Assembly: GCA_018716365.1 (NCBI GenBank) | Contig: DVKA01000281.1 | Location: 1 to 16,812, forward strand | Reading direction: 5' to 3' | DNA length: 16,812 nucleotides | Source of the DNA: Candidatus Caccocola faecipullorum | GTDB taxonomy: Bacteria; Synergistota; Synergistia; Synergistales; Synergistaceae | Shown here: positions 1-7,536 of the stretch, one piece after another | Position numbering within the stretch: position 1 is the stretch's first letter | Layout: each line of letters begins with the position of its first letter | Notes under the pieces: model-generated | Told to the model about the DNA's origin: nothing | The model's database searches: none | Seen by the model: only the letters and a program-made list of their open reading frames with translations | Translations under genes and position numbers: made by a program

Positions 1-41
1 ATTCAGCATTATAGCCGTATTTTTGCATTTTACGCTGGACA

Positions 42-69
42 TTCATGATTCTTTAGTCAAAAATATAAT
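42..69 (+). promoter_or_regulatory. Putative promoter of the UPF0182 gene
   Basis: A perfect -10 hexamer TATAAT lies at 64-69. The best -35 at normal spacing is TTCATG (42-47, 16-bp spacer), which is weak; TGGACA at 36-41 is closer to consensus but 22 bp away. Transcription would begin near 76, giving a leader of about 23 nt before the TTG start at 99. The AT-rich stretch 50-80 contrasts with the GC-rich coding DNA that follows. Nothing coding is seen in 1-98. Confidence 0.45.
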
Positions 70-98
70 AAAAAATTTTGCGCGGGGAGTGCTGTTTT

Positions 99-2963
99 TT
101 GAACTTGAACGACCTTTTCCGGGAAATGATGGGCGAAGTCGCGGGACGGGGGCGGCGAGAGTGGACCGACGGCCGCGGCGACAACGGCGAGGGCTGGGAC
201 GACGGTGAGCGCCGTCCGCCGAATATCCGCCTGCCGAAGGTGAAGAAGATCTGGTTCGTCATCGGCGGACTTTTTATCCTCTTCACGACGGTTCTTCCAT
301 GGTTCGCCAATTTTATGACGGATCTCTACTGGTTCGAGGCTAACGGCTACGACGCGGTTTTCTGGCGGCGCATCGTGGCGCAGTGGGAGCTGTTCGCAGC
401 TGCGCTCGTCCCGGGCTTCGCGGTCTACGCGCTGAACTGGCGCGTTGCGTGGAAGCGCGGCTCGGCGTTCCTCGGCGGGGCGGCGGAGACGCCGCAGTTC
501 CGTAAGATTGGGAAGCTGGTCTTCGCCGCCGCCTTCGTAGTCGCGGCTGTGAACGCGCTGGCTGCGATGGGGATGTGGGGCGAGTTCCTGAAGTTCCGCA
601 ATCCCGTGCCTTTCGGCGAGACGGACCCGCTTTTCGGCCTTGATATAGGGTTCTACGTCTTCACCCTGCCTTTCGTGAAGTTTGTGCAGGCGTGGGGGCA
701 GGGCGTTCTGATGCTCGCGCTCGTCGGGTCGTGCACGGTGTACTTCATGACGCGCGCGGTCTCGATTCAGAACGGGCGGCCTTACGCGGCTCCCGAGGCG
801 CGGCTGCATCTGACGCTGCTGGGCGCTCTGATTCTCGTTTTCTGGGGCGCGGGCTACTGGCTCGACCGCTATGAGCTGCTTTTCTCGCCGACCGGCGTCG
901 TCTGGGGCGCGGGCTATACGGACGCCAGCATCGTGCTTCCGGCTCTTTCGATTCTCGCCTTCGCGATGTTCGCGGCGGCCGTGCTGCTCTGCGTCAACTT
1001 TTTCAAGCCCATGTGGAAGCTCTCCGCCGTCATCGTCGGCGCGCTCATCGTCGTTGGCTGGGCGGCGCGTACGGTCGTCCCCGGCGTCGTGCAGCAGTAT
1101 ATAGTCAAGCCTAACGAGTACGAACGAGAGAAGACGTACCTCGGCTACCATCTGGACTACACGCGCCGCGGCTTCGGCCTGAACGACGTGAAGTCCGTAT
1201 CCTTCTCGCCCGAAAGCGAAGTGACGCCGCAGGAGCTGGCAGCGGACGAGGATACAGTGCGCAACATCCGCATGTGGGACTACTCGCCGCTGCTGCGCAC
1301 CTACCGCCAGCTTCAGGCGATACGCACCTACTATAATTTCAGCGACGTCTACGTGGACCGCTACGAGATCGACGGCGTGAGCCGCCAGATAATGCTCGGC
1401 GTGCGCGGCCTCGACCTTTCGCATCTCCAGAACCCGACGTGGGTCAATACGCATCTTGAATTCACCCACGGCTACGGCGTCGTCATGAATCCCGTCAACG
1501 AGATAGCATCGGGCGGGCTGCCGCATTTCTTCATGAAGGATATACCTGTGAAGTCCGAGATAGAGATCGGTCTGACGCGGCCGGAGATATATTTCAGCAC
1601 GTCGATGGCGCAGAATTCTTATGTGTTAGTTAAGACTAACGTCAAGGAGTTCGACTACCCGATGGGCGATTCGAACGTCCGCTCCGTCTACGCTGAGGAC
1701 GGCGGCGTTTCGATAGGCTCGATGTGGCGCAGGCTGCTTTTCACGCTGCGTTTCCGCGACACGGAGATACTTTTCACGGGCGCTCTGACGGAGGAGAGCC
1801 GCGTGCTTTACAACAGGAACGTGCTGCTCGCCTTCCATAAGGTCGCGCCGTTCCTAATCTACGACCTCGACACATATCCCGTCATTCTCGACGGGCGCGT
1901 GAAGTGGATGCAGGACGCCTTCACGTGGTCCGACCGCTATCCGTACTCGAAGCCCTTCACGACGGGCGACAGGTCGCTCGCGCACTTCGCCGGCGTCAAC
2001 TACGTCCGCAACAGCGTCAAGGCAGTCGCCGACGCCTACACGGGGCGCATGGAGTTCTACGCGGTAGACGACAAGGACCCCGTGATCCGTTCGTGGATGC
2101 AGATATTCCCCGAACTTTTCAGCGAGAAGGGCGAGATGTCCGAGAAGCTCTGGGAGCACGCGCGTTACCCGGGCGACTTCTTCGAGGTGCAGACGGACGT
2201 CTACTGCACATACCACATGACGGACACGAACACCTACTACAACCGCGAGGACGTCTGGGAGGTTACGCCGAACGGACGCGAGCGCCGCATCGAGCCGAAC
2301 TACGTGACGATGCGCCTCTGGGGTGAAAAATCGGCGGAGTTCGCCATCATCGTCCCCTATATGCCGCTGGGGCGCGACAACCTCATCGGATGGATGGCGG
2401 GGAGGTGCGACCCGGGCAAGTACGGCGAGCTGCTCGTCTACGAATTCCCGAAGCAGAAGCTGATTTACGGCCCGGCGCAGGTCGAGGCGCTTATCGACCA
2501 GAACCCGGAGATTTCCGCGCAGCTTTCGCTGTGGAGCCAGCGCGGCTCCGACGTCATACGCGGAGACCTGCTCGTCATTCCGATAGGGAAGTCGCTGCTC
2601 TACGTGCAGCCGCTCTACCTCAAGGCGGAGACGGGCGAGCTGCCGGAGCTTAAGCGCGTCATAGTCTCGACCGGAGGCCGCGTCGCGTGGGCCGAGAATT
2701 TCGGCGGCGCTCTGAGCAAGCTGATGAACCGCAAAATCAATCTGAAGGACGAAGCGCCGAAGGCCGCGGCCGTCACGCCCTCCGCGCCGCAGAGCCCCGC
2801 GCCTTCCGCGGCCCCGTCCGACATCACGGCTCTGATAAACGAAGCGCAGCGGCTTTACGACGCTTCGCAGAGCGCGCAGCGCGGCGGAGACTGGGCCGGT
2901 TACGGAGAGAATATCCGCAGGCTCGGCGAAGTGCTCGAACGCATGAGGGGGCTCGGCCTCTAG
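99..2963 (+). CDS. UPF0182 family large integral membrane protein (COG1615)
   Basis: This encodes a 954-residue protein of unknown function belonging to UPF0182, whose members are usually 900-1000 residues. About seven hydrophobic helices fill the first third (roughly residues 51-72, 93-115, 138-160, 198-218, 238-258, 278-302 and 309-330). A large, probably extracytoplasmic domain follows. Family-typical stretches are visible: DLYWFEANGYDAVFWRR after the first helix, FGLDIGFYVFTLPF near residue 180, and KPNEYEREK...YTRRGFGLNDV after the last helix. The C-terminus has an Ala/Pro/Ser-rich linker (about 880-905) and then a short helical tail, as in relatives. I place the start at TTG 99 because GGGGAG (84-89) sits 9 nt upstream; an in-frame TTG at 78 lies before that site, and ATG at 126 has no good site. 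The TTG start suggests modest translation. Family assignment is firm; the molecular role is unknown. Confidence 0.9.
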   Translation: MNLNDLFREMMGEVAGRGRREWTDGRGDNGEGWDDGERRPPNIRLPKVKKIWFVIGGLFILFTTVLPWFANFMTDLYWFEANGYDAVFWRRIVAQWELFAAALVPGFAVYALNWRVAWKRGSAFLGGAAETPQFRKIGKLVFAAAFVVAAVNALAAMGMWGEFLKFRNPVPFGETDPLFGLDIGFYVFTLPFVKFVQAWGQGVLMLALVGSCTVYFMTRAVSIQNGRPYAAPEARLHLTLLGALILVFWGAGYWLDRYELLFSPTGVVWGAGYTDASIVLPALSILAFAMFAAAVLLCVNFFKPMWKLSAVIVGALIVVGWAARTVVPGVVQQYIVKPNEYEREKTYLGYHLDYTRRGFGLNDVKSVSFSPESEVTPQELAADEDTVRNIRMWDYSPLLRTYRQLQAIRTYYNFSDVYVDRYEIDGVSRQIMLGVRGLDLSHLQNPTWVNTHLEFTHGYGVVMNPVNEIASGGLPHFFMKDIPVKSEIEIGLTRPEIYFSTSMAQNSYVLVKTNVKEFDYPMGDSNVRSVYAEDGGVSIGSMWRRLLFTLRFRDTEILFTGALTEESRVLYNRNVLLAFHKVAPFLIYDLDTYPVILDGRVKWMQDAFTWSDRYPYSKPFTTGDRSLAHFAGVNYVRNSVKAVADAYTGRMEFYAVDDKDPVIRSWMQIFPELFSEKGEMSEKLWEHARYPGDFFEVQTDVYCTYHMTDTNTYYNREDVWEVTPNGRERRIEPNYVTMRLWGEKSAEFAIIVPYMPLGRDNLIGWMAGRCDPGKYGELLVYEFPKQKLIYGPAQVEALIDQNPEISAQLSLWSQRGSDVIRGDLLVIPIGKSLLYVQPLYLKAETGELPELKRVIVSTGGRVAWAENFGGALSKLMNRKINLKDEAPKAAAVTPSAPQSPAPSAAPSDITALINEAQRLYDASQSAQRGGDWAGYGENIRRLGEVLERMRGLGL

Positions 2964-2966
2964 CTC

Positions 2967-3395
2967 ATGATTCTGCTGGGCCTCTCGGCTCTGCTGATTT
3001 CCATAACGCTCTGCGCCGCGGGCTATCTCTTCGCCGCGTATGTGATGTTCCGCGTCGGTGAGAAGTTCCGCGTCGGGCGCTTCCGCGACTACCTCGTGCC
3101 TGTGTGGAATCTCGCGCTGCTCTGCGACTGCGGCGGAGTGACGCGGCTGGTCGCGGCCGGGCTCGCGCTCCCAGCGCCGCTCTTCTGGATAATCTGCGCC
3201 GCCGGCGCGCCCTCGCTTGAATTTTACGCGGGGCGCGCGCTCGCGGCGCTTTTCGTATTCTGCTGGGTCTATCTGTGGGGCAGCGTCGCGGAGCGTCTGG
3301 GCAAAAACTTCTGGCTCTGGGGCGCGGTCTGCCTTATATTCGGAGGAATCCCCGTTCTTTTCCTCGCCTTCGACGGCTCGATGCCGCGCCGTTGA
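2967..3395 (+). CDS. Small four-helix membrane protein, DUF5684-like
   Basis: This is a 142-residue hydrophobic protein with about four transmembrane helices (roughly residues 3-27, 60-82, 88-107 and 115-134). After the first helix it has a short basic amphipathic stretch (FRVGEKFRVGRFRDYLVPVWNLALL). That resembles the 'KAGxxGWxALIPIYNxxLLxxIxG' signature of the DUF5684 group, and the GxxxERLGKNFWLWG segment near residue 110 also fits. The start lies 3 nt after the UPF0182 stop and its ribosome binding site is poor (GAGGGGG about 15 nt upstream, inside the previous gene), so expression probably depends on translational coupling. A job connected with the UPF0182 protein is inferred only from this coupling. 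The DUF assignment is by eye and tentative; no function is known to me. Confidence 0.75.
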   Translation: MILLGLSALLISITLCAAGYLFAAYVMFRVGEKFRVGRFRDYLVPVWNLALLCDCGGVTRLVAAGLALPAPLFWIICAAGAPSLEFYAGRALAALFVFCWVYLWGSVAERLGKNFWLWGAVCLIFGGIPVLFLAFDGSMPRR

Positions 3396-3419
3396 CTTGC
3401 GCCGCGGCGGTTATAAAAT
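3392..3419 (+). promoter_or_regulatory. Sigma70-like promoter for the secreted protein gene
   Basis: TTGACT (3392-3397) overlaps the stop codon of the preceding gene. It is followed after 16 bp by TAAAAT (3414-3419), one mismatch from the -10 consensus. The downstream leader (to 3483) contains a small hairpin, CCGC-TTTTTT-GCGG (3448-3461), just before the GGAAGGGAG ribosome binding site. This suggests the third gene is transcribed independently of the two membrane protein genes. Confidence 0.55.
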
Positions 3420-3483
3420 ATTTATCAGATGAAACGATACGCGCCGTCCGCTTTTTTGCGGCGGCGGAAGGGAGTTGAACAGA

Positions 3484-4221
3484 ATGAAAAAAATTATAGC
3501 CGCGCTCGCAGCGGCGCTCGTCGCGCTGTTCTCGTGCGGCGCGGCCTTCGCGGACGCCGAGTGGGACGCCTTCGTCGCCGAGATGGAAAGCCGCATGAAG
3601 ATCAAGGAAGAGGGCGAGGCCGCCTACACGCGCATCGCGCTGCTCGCGCCCGCGGGAAGCGACGCCGAGCTCTTCGCGCTCTCGATGAATGCGCCCTCTG
3701 CCGAGACGCGCGCCGCCGCAGGGGCCGCGCTCGTGAAGAAATGGTTCCCCGACGGAGACCCCGCGAACTGGGAGAAGGTCAACGGCTTCATGTCGGCGGG
3801 CAGCTATGTGCCGCGCCAGATAGTCGCAGTCAACGCGCTCTATAACGCAGTGACCGCGCTCTCGGAGCTGCCTGACGGCAAGTACGCGGCGGCGTGGCTG
3901 ATGACGCGCTTTGCGTCGACTTCGCGCGCGAAGCTCATATTCATCGACTCGATGCCCGCGCCGTTCCGCGAGACGCTCGACCGCCTCATCGCGGAGACGG
4001 GAATGCCCGGCGCTTTTGAGACTACGCGCGTCGAAGGGCCGTGGCCCTTCGTGCCGGTATTCAACGGCTGGGTGCGCCGCGAGCGTGCGATCACGGAAGG
4101 CTACCAGTTCCTCGACGGCTACGGCGGAGCCGCTCCGAACGGCCCATACGCATGGGACCGCGCGCATGGGTACGTCTATAAAGTCTACGACCCTATCGAA
4201 TTAGATGTTGACTCTGACTGA
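3484..4221 (+). CDS. Secreted or periplasmic protein of unknown function
   Basis: This is a 245-residue protein that I do not recognise. It begins with a clear Sec signal peptide: two lysines, a long Ala/Leu/Val core, and a likely cleavage after AFA near residue 23 (mature start DAEW). A cysteine in the core (FSC) does not match a strict lipobox. The mature part looks mainly helical, with alternating Ala-rich segments (about 60-150), and ends in an aromatic, Gly/Pro-rich tail (PWPFVPVFNGW, YQFLDGYGG, YVYKVYDPIEL) that could form a small beta-rich domain. The ATG at 3484 is chosen because GGAAGGGAG (3466-3474) ends 9 nt upstream; the in-frame TTG at 3475 directly abuts that site. It has its own promoter and is followed by a strong terminator, so it is probably a single-gene unit. 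Confidence 0.8.
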   Translation: MKKIIAALAAALVALFSCGAAFADAEWDAFVAEMESRMKIKEEGEAAYTRIALLAPAGSDAELFALSMNAPSAETRAAAGAALVKKWFPDGDPANWEKVNGFMSAGSYVPRQIVAVNALYNAVTALSELPDGKYAAAWLMTRFASTSRAKLIFIDSMPAPFRETLDRLIAETGMPGAFETTRVEGPWPFVPVFNGWVRRERAITEGYQFLDGYGGAAPNGPYAWDRAHGYVYKVYDPIELDVDSD

Positions 4222-4230
4222 CTGATATGA

Positions 4231-4260
4231 AAAAAGCGCCCCCGCGTGAGGGCGCTTTTT
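4231..4260. terminator. Bidirectional intrinsic terminator
   Basis: An inverted repeat AAAAAGCGCCC / GGGCGCTTTTT (arms 4231-4241 and 4250-4260, 8-nt loop) gives an A-run on one side and a T-run on the other. It works on paper in both directions and lies between the convergent genes ending at 4221 (+) and 4306 (-). Confidence 0.9.
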
Positions 4261-4305
4261 TCATGCTTTCGTACAGGCGCGCGTTTTGCGCCGCGCCGTG
4301 GATTT

Positions 4306-5226
4306 TTACTCTTCTTCGTTCAGCTCGCTGAGGATGTTCGCCGTTTCGCTGAGCGCCTCGGCGTCTATCTCCTCGGGGTCGCGTCCGGCCTGCTCCATCT
4401 GTTCGAGATGTTTCTTGACGGCTTCGACGCGCTCGGAAAGTCCGGCGTTTTCATATCCTTCCTTGAGCACCTTCATCTCTTTTTCGTCGGCGAGCCTGTT
4501 CGTGAGGTAGCCGAAGAGGAAGGTCTGCGCGCTTATCGCGGCGAGGCGCCTGTCGGTCGCGCACCACGGCTCCGCGAGGTAGGCGGCGTCGTTCAGCACG
4601 TCCATCTCTTCGTCGTCGGCCTCTTCGTCGCCCTCGGGCATATCCCAGATGTTGATGACGAAGAAGGGCACGTCGGGCGACAGCGAGATCGCGTAGTTGA
4701 TCGCGTCGAATATTTCGTCGTGCTCCGCGCCGGTCTCAAGCAGCGCTATCGCGCGCGCGTGCTCGCCGACGACGGATTCGAGCGGATCGGCTTCGAGCGT
4801 GTCGAGAATTTCCTTGTAGAGGCCGAGGTCGAGCATCGTGCGGTAGAGCAGCGTACGGCTCTCAAACGCGCCCTCGTCGTCGAAATTGGCGAACTCCTTC
4901 GCCACTTCGTAGGCCTCCTCGGTCTCGCCCTCGGCGAGCAGAGAGAAGCCGAGGTTCATCATAACGGTCGCGTAGACCAGCGCGTCGCGGTCGTCGTCAA
5001 CGAGCGCCGGAATTTCGCGCGCCTCGGCGACGGCGCGGATTTTGTCCAGAGCCTCGCGCAGCATATCGAGGTTCTGCATCGCCTCCTCGTACTCCATCGT
5101 CTCCCATACCGCGAGCTTGCCGTAGGGGCTTTCAGGGTCGAGCGCGAGCAGCTCTCTGCCTGTCTCCGCTATTTCTTCGTTCGTCTCCGCCTCGTCGAGG
5201 CGGCTGAGCAGTTCTTCTTTCGTCAT
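4306..5226 (-). CDS. Acidic TPR-type (ST7-like) repeat protein
   Basis: This is a 306-residue, very acidic, helical protein with no signal peptide or membrane helix, so it is probably cytoplasmic. The order of elements recalls bacterial TPR proteins related to the ST7 family: an N-terminal LALDPESPYGKLA repeat (about 25-45); a segment with DDDRDALVY...LGFSLLAEGETEEAYEVAKEFANFD (77-115); a second repeat RTLLYRTMLDLGLYKEILDTLE (124-145); then SPDVPFFVINIWDMPEG (183-199), a stretch found before a short acidic loop and an aromatic helix in that group. Such proteins usually act as protein-protein scaffolds; the partner is unknown. The start has GAGAGG 11-13 nt upstream. It is the second gene of a minus-strand pair, 48 nt after the secreted protein gene, and ends at the shared terminator. 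The TPR-like fold is fairly safe; the ST7 link is by eye. Confidence 0.8.
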   Translation of the reverse strand: MTKEELLSRLDEAETNEEIAETGRELLALDPESPYGKLAVWETMEYEEAMQNLDMLREALDKIRAVAEAREIPALVDDDRDALVYATVMMNLGFSLLAEGETEEAYEVAKEFANFDDEGAFESRTLLYRTMLDLGLYKEILDTLEADPLESVVGEHARAIALLETGAEHDEIFDAINYAISLSPDVPFFVINIWDMPEGDEEADDEEMDVLNDAAYLAEPWCATDRRLAAISAQTFLFGYLTNRLADEKEMKVLKEGYENAGLSERVEAVKKHLEQMEQAGRDPEEIDAEALSETANILSELNEEE

Positions 5227-5274
5227 ATCTCTATTATCCTCTCTGTATGGATTTTCGTTTCATCGCGGCGCGCG

Positions 5275-5802
5275 TCAGAGCGCCGGAACTATAAGCAGCA
5301 TTATATTTGATTCGCAGTACCTCGTCATGTATGTGAACTTTCCGCTGCGCTCGGCGCGCTGCTGCCCGTCGAGGACGGGGCCGAAGAGGCCGAGCTCCGT
5401 CAGCAGCTCCGAGGCGGATTCGTTGGTCGCCCCCTCTTCCAGCGCGAAGACGAGCTGGCGGCAGAGGCTTTCGTACTGCGATTCGCCGTCGGTGGATTTC
5501 AGGCTCGCCTCGGTGTCTACGCTGAACGAGAGCGCGATGTAGTTCAGGTTCTCGTCGCCCGGCTCGACGTAGAGATAGAGGAAAATCTCCGGGCTGTACT
5601 CCGCGGCGTAATTTCCGTCGGGCGTCTGGATTACGCTCTCCCTTATATGCTCGGGCGAGAAGCCCCACTTTACGCGGTCGAAAGCCATCCCCATGTGCGC
5701 GATGAAGACTGGCACGCTCATGCCGAGGCTCGCGGCTTCGGCGCAGCGCGCGGGAAACAGAATGCAGAGCGCCGCGAGCAGCGCGAAAAATTTCGTCGTC
5801 AT
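5275..5802 (-). CDS. Small secreted protein of unknown function
   Basis: This is a 175-residue protein with an N-terminal signal peptide: MTTK followed by a Phe/Ala/Leu core, and a likely cleavage after AEA at residue 23. I do not recognise the mature part. It has alternating aromatic and polar strands (IFLYLYVEP, NYIALSFSVD), one helix around LCRQLVFALEEG (about 112-124), and a hydrophobic C-terminus (NIMLLIVPAL). A small alpha/beta domain outside the cytoplasm is likely. The start is well set: GGGAGGT lies about 7 nt upstream of the ATG. It is the first gene of a minus-strand pair with the TPR-like gene; a shared task at the cell envelope is only an inference. Confidence 0.75.
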   Translation of the reverse strand: MTTKFFALLAALCILFPARCAEAASLGMSVPVFIAHMGMAFDRVKWGFSPEHIRESVIQTPDGNYAAEYSPEIFLYLYVEPGDENLNYIALSFSVDTEASLKSTDGESQYESLCRQLVFALEEGATNESASELLTELGLFGPVLDGQQRAERSGKFTYMTRYCESNIMLLIVPAL

Positions 5803-5818
5803 TACAGCTACCTCCCGA

Positions 5819-5835
5819 CGCCGCGCAAGGCGGCG
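5819..5835 (-). other. Leader hairpin next to the ribosome binding site
   Basis: The arms CGCCGC (5819-5824) and GCGGCG (5830-5835) form a 6-bp GC stem with a 5-nt loop in the 5' leader of the minus-strand secreted protein gene. The stem ends 2 nt from the GGGAGG site (5811-5816). It could affect translation initiation or mRNA stability, but GC-rich hairpins arise easily by chance in this DNA. Confidence 0.35.
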
Positions 5836-5845
5836 CGACAGGCTG

Positions 5846-5854
5846 ATTATAGCA
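5846..5854 (-). promoter_or_regulatory. Extended -10 promoter for the 5802-4306 pair
   Basis: On the minus strand the sequence reads TGCTATAAT (5854 to 5846), a perfect extended -10 element. No good -35 is present at normal spacing, which is typical of extended -10 promoters. Transcription would start near 5839, giving a leader of about 37 nt. Confidence 0.6.
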
Positions 5855-5932
5855 AATTTACGGCGCGGGCGGCCCGCCTTACGTAAAAGGCCGCGCGGTC
5901 AAGAGTAAAAAACGGGTAAATTATGCCGGAGC

Positions 5933-5960
5933 TTGCGAAATCTTCGCGCTATGCTATGCT
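5933..5960 (+). promoter_or_regulatory. Putative promoter for the small membrane protein gene
   Basis: TTGCGA (5933-5938) and TATGCT (5955-5960) are separated by 16 bp, and a TGC directly before the second hexamer gives an extended -10. A second TATGCT overlaps at 5950-5955. The start would be near 5967, leaving a leader of about 68 nt before the ATG at 6035. With the minus-strand promoter at 5846-5854 this makes the 232-bp gap 5803-6034 a divergent promoter region. Confidence 0.45.
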
Positions 5961-6034
5961 TATTGCGGAAAGAGACGGCGCGCCGCGTCAGCGGCGGAAG
6001 CGCCGAAAGGAAAAAATTTTTAGGGGGCAAATAT

Positions 6035-6319
6035 ATGATAGTAAAACTCGTAAACGCCGACGGCCAGCTCCGCACCGCGAAGGTCGGCTTCAGCTGGACG
6101 ACATTTTTCTTCGGCTTCCTCGTGCCGATATTCCGCGGCGACGTGAAGTGGGCCGTTATTATGTTCATCGCAAGCCTCTTGACGCTCTTCGTTGCTCAGA
6201 TAGTTTTGAGCTTTACCTACAACGGCACCTACATCCGCGAACTCCTCAACAAGGGCTACCGTCCAGAGGACGAATACTCGCGCGCCGTGCTCGTAGCGAA
6301 AGGCTACATCGCCGGCTGA
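6035..6319 (+). CDS. Small membrane protein, DUF2628/HrgC-like
   Basis: This is a 94-residue protein with a short polar N-terminus (IVKLVNADGQLRTAKVGFSW), one or two hydrophobic segments (about 21-35 and 42-62, the first broken by FRGD) and a cytoplasmic-looking tail (YNGTYIRELLNKGYRPED). The pattern 'KxGFSWTTFFFGFLxPIFRGDxKWAxIM' followed by 'Y...YIxxLLxKGYxP' resembles small DUF2628 proteins and the HrgC group; no biochemical role is established that I know of. The ATG at 6035 is chosen over upstream in-frame codons because AGGGGG (6022-6027) lies 7 nt before it. It is a single-gene unit with its own promoter and a strong terminator 20 nt downstream. Confidence 0.8.
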   Translation: MIVKLVNADGQLRTAKVGFSWTTFFFGFLVPIFRGDVKWAVIMFIASLLTLFVAQIVLSFTYNGTYIRELLNKGYRPEDEYSRAVLVAKGYIAG

Positions 6320-6338
6320 AGTTTCCGCAGGAACGCAT

Positions 6339-6375
6339 AAAAAAATCCCCCGCGCCGCACGCGCGGGGATTTTTT
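6339..6375. terminator. Bidirectional-type intrinsic terminator
   Basis: The inverted repeat AAAAAATCCCC...CGCG / CGCG-GGGATTTTTT (about 6340-6353 and 6360-6375, with one unpaired C in the left arm) is followed by a run of T. It closes the small membrane protein gene and insulates it from the racemase promoter that begins about 34 bp later. Confidence 0.9.
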
Positions 6376-6392
6376 GTATCTTCATATTTCTT

Positions 6393-6423
6393 CAACAAAT
6401 TTGTTTGATTGACAATTTTGTTG
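6393..6423. promoter_or_regulatory. Pair of operator-like inverted repeats
   Basis: CAACAAATTTGT at 6393-6404 contains a perfect palindrome AACAAATTTGTT (6394-6405). A near-identical copy, CAACAAAATTGT, lies on the opposite strand at 6412-6423 (one mismatch in 12). The centres are 17 bp apart. The first copy sits just upstream of the -35 box and the second overlaps it and the spacer. This placement is what one expects of a repressor site controlling the racemase/dehydratase operon. No candidate regulator gene is in the window. Confidence 0.55.
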
Positions 6424-6436
6424 CGCGTAATATAAT
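6409..6436 (+). promoter_or_regulatory. Strong promoter of the racemase-dehydratase operon
   Basis: TTGACA (6409-6414) and TATAAT (6431-6436) both match the sigma70 consensus exactly, with a 16-bp spacer. Transcription would begin near 6443, giving a leader of about 53 nt. It is the best promoter in the window and is overlapped by an operator-like repeat, so high but switchable expression is likely. Confidence 0.85.
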
Positions 6437-6495
6437 CGTTACGGGATATTAAGGTTCACTGAAGAAAAGCCAAACGAACAATGGAGGGAAGAACG

Positions 6496-7509
6496 ATGAT
6501 GAACTTCCGCAGGATGATAAGCTGCATCGACGCGCACACTATGGGCGAGCCCTTCCGCGTCGTCGTCTCCGGCGTGCCGCCGCTCGCCGGCGCTACGATT
6601 CTCGACAAGCGCGCATGCTTCGCGGAACATTACGACGATATACGCCGGATGCTGATGATGGAGCCGCGCGGGCACTCCGATATGTACGGCGGCCTGCTGC
6701 TTCCGCCCGTCAGCGAGGACGGCGACTTCGGCATACTTTTCATGCACAACGAAGGGATGGGCACGATGTGCGGCCACGGCTGCATAGCGGCGGCGACGGT
6801 GATTTTCGAGACCGGCATGATGGAAGCGCGCGAGGGCGAGAACGTGCTGAAGCTCGACACGCCTGCCGGGCGCGTCACCGCCTGCGCGGAGGTGCGGAAC
6901 GGACGCGTGAAGCGCGTATCGTTCGAGAACGTTCCGACCTTCGTCTACATGGAGGATATTTCGCTCGAACTTGAAGGAATAGGCGAGGTGCGCTGCGACA
7001 TAGTCTTCGGCGGCGACTTCTATGTTTTCGCCGACGTTGCGCAGCTCGGCATGGAACTTGCGCCGGAAAACGCGCGCGAGCTCGCCGCGCGCGCGATGGA
7101 GCTCAAGTACAAGGCGCTCGACAAATACGAAGTCGTCCATCCCGCGAACCCGAAGCTGCGCGGCATCTACGGCACTCTGCTGACGACAGAGCCGGAGAGC
7201 TGCGGCGATACGGTGCGCGCTCGCAATATCTGCGTCTTCGCAAACGGCGAAATAGACCGCTCTCCATGCGGCACAGGAACGTCGGCGCGGCTGACGCAGC
7301 TCTACATGAAGGGCGTAATCCGTCCCGGCATGAAGCTTGAACACCACAGCATAATCGATACCGTCTTCGAGGCGGAGGCGGTGCGCGAGACGGAGGTCGC
7401 CGGACGGCGCGCCATCGTGCCGCGCGTATCAGGCAGCGCGAACATCACGGCCTTCAGCAATTTTGTACTCGACGGAGACGACCCGCTTCCGAACGGGTTC
7501 CGTCTGTAA
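6496..7509 (+). CDS. Proline racemase family enzyme (racemase/4-hydroxyproline epimerase type)
   Basis: This is a 337-residue cytoplasmic enzyme of the cofactor-independent proline racemase family. Both catalytic cysteines are present: MCGHG at residue 92 and SPCGTGTSA at residue 258. Two cysteines mark the racemase/epimerase branch, as opposed to the trans-3-hydroxyproline dehydratases, in which the first is replaced. GGDFYVFAD (about 172-180) corresponds to the family's substrate-site loop. Likely reactions are L/D interconversion of proline or epimerisation of 4-hydroxyproline; the sequence alone does not decide. The ATG at 6481 is rejected as the start because the ribosome binding site GGAGGG (6483-6488) lies inside it; ATG 6496 (7 nt spacing) or 6499 fits. 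It is the first gene of a two-gene operon with an unusual IlvD-family dehydratase 27 nt downstream. That partner is not part of the known hydroxyproline pathways, so the substrate could be something else. Confidence 0.9.
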   Translation: MMNFRRMISCIDAHTMGEPFRVVVSGVPPLAGATILDKRACFAEHYDDIRRMLMMEPRGHSDMYGGLLLPPVSEDGDFGILFMHNEGMGTMCGHGCIAAATVIFETGMMEAREGENVLKLDTPAGRVTACAEVRNGRVKRVSFENVPTFVYMEDISLELEGIGEVRCDIVFGGDFYVFADVAQLGMELAPENARELAARAMELKYKALDKYEVVHPANPKLRGIYGTLLTTEPESCGDTVRARNICVFANGEIDRSPCGTGTSARLTQLYMKGVIRPGMKLEHHSIIDTVFEAEAVRETEVAGRRAIVPRVSGSANITAFSNFVLDGDDPLPNGFRL

Positions 7510-7536
7510 AAATAAAAATTTTGAGGAGGGAGCGCG

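Noticed and set aside
57..1526. A 489-codon open frame on the minus strand opposite the UPF0182 gene.
   Set aside because: It has low-complexity Arg/Glu/His composition, no ribosome binding site or domain, and lies opposite a well-supported gene.
4246..5310. A plus-strand open frame opposite the TPR-like gene.
   Set aside because: It starts inside the terminator and is the complement of an acidic helical gene with a proper ribosome binding site.
6481..6495. ATG at 6481 as the racemase start.
   Set aside because: The GGAGGG ribosome binding site (6483-6488) overlaps this codon's downstream bases; ATG 6496 is correctly spaced from it.
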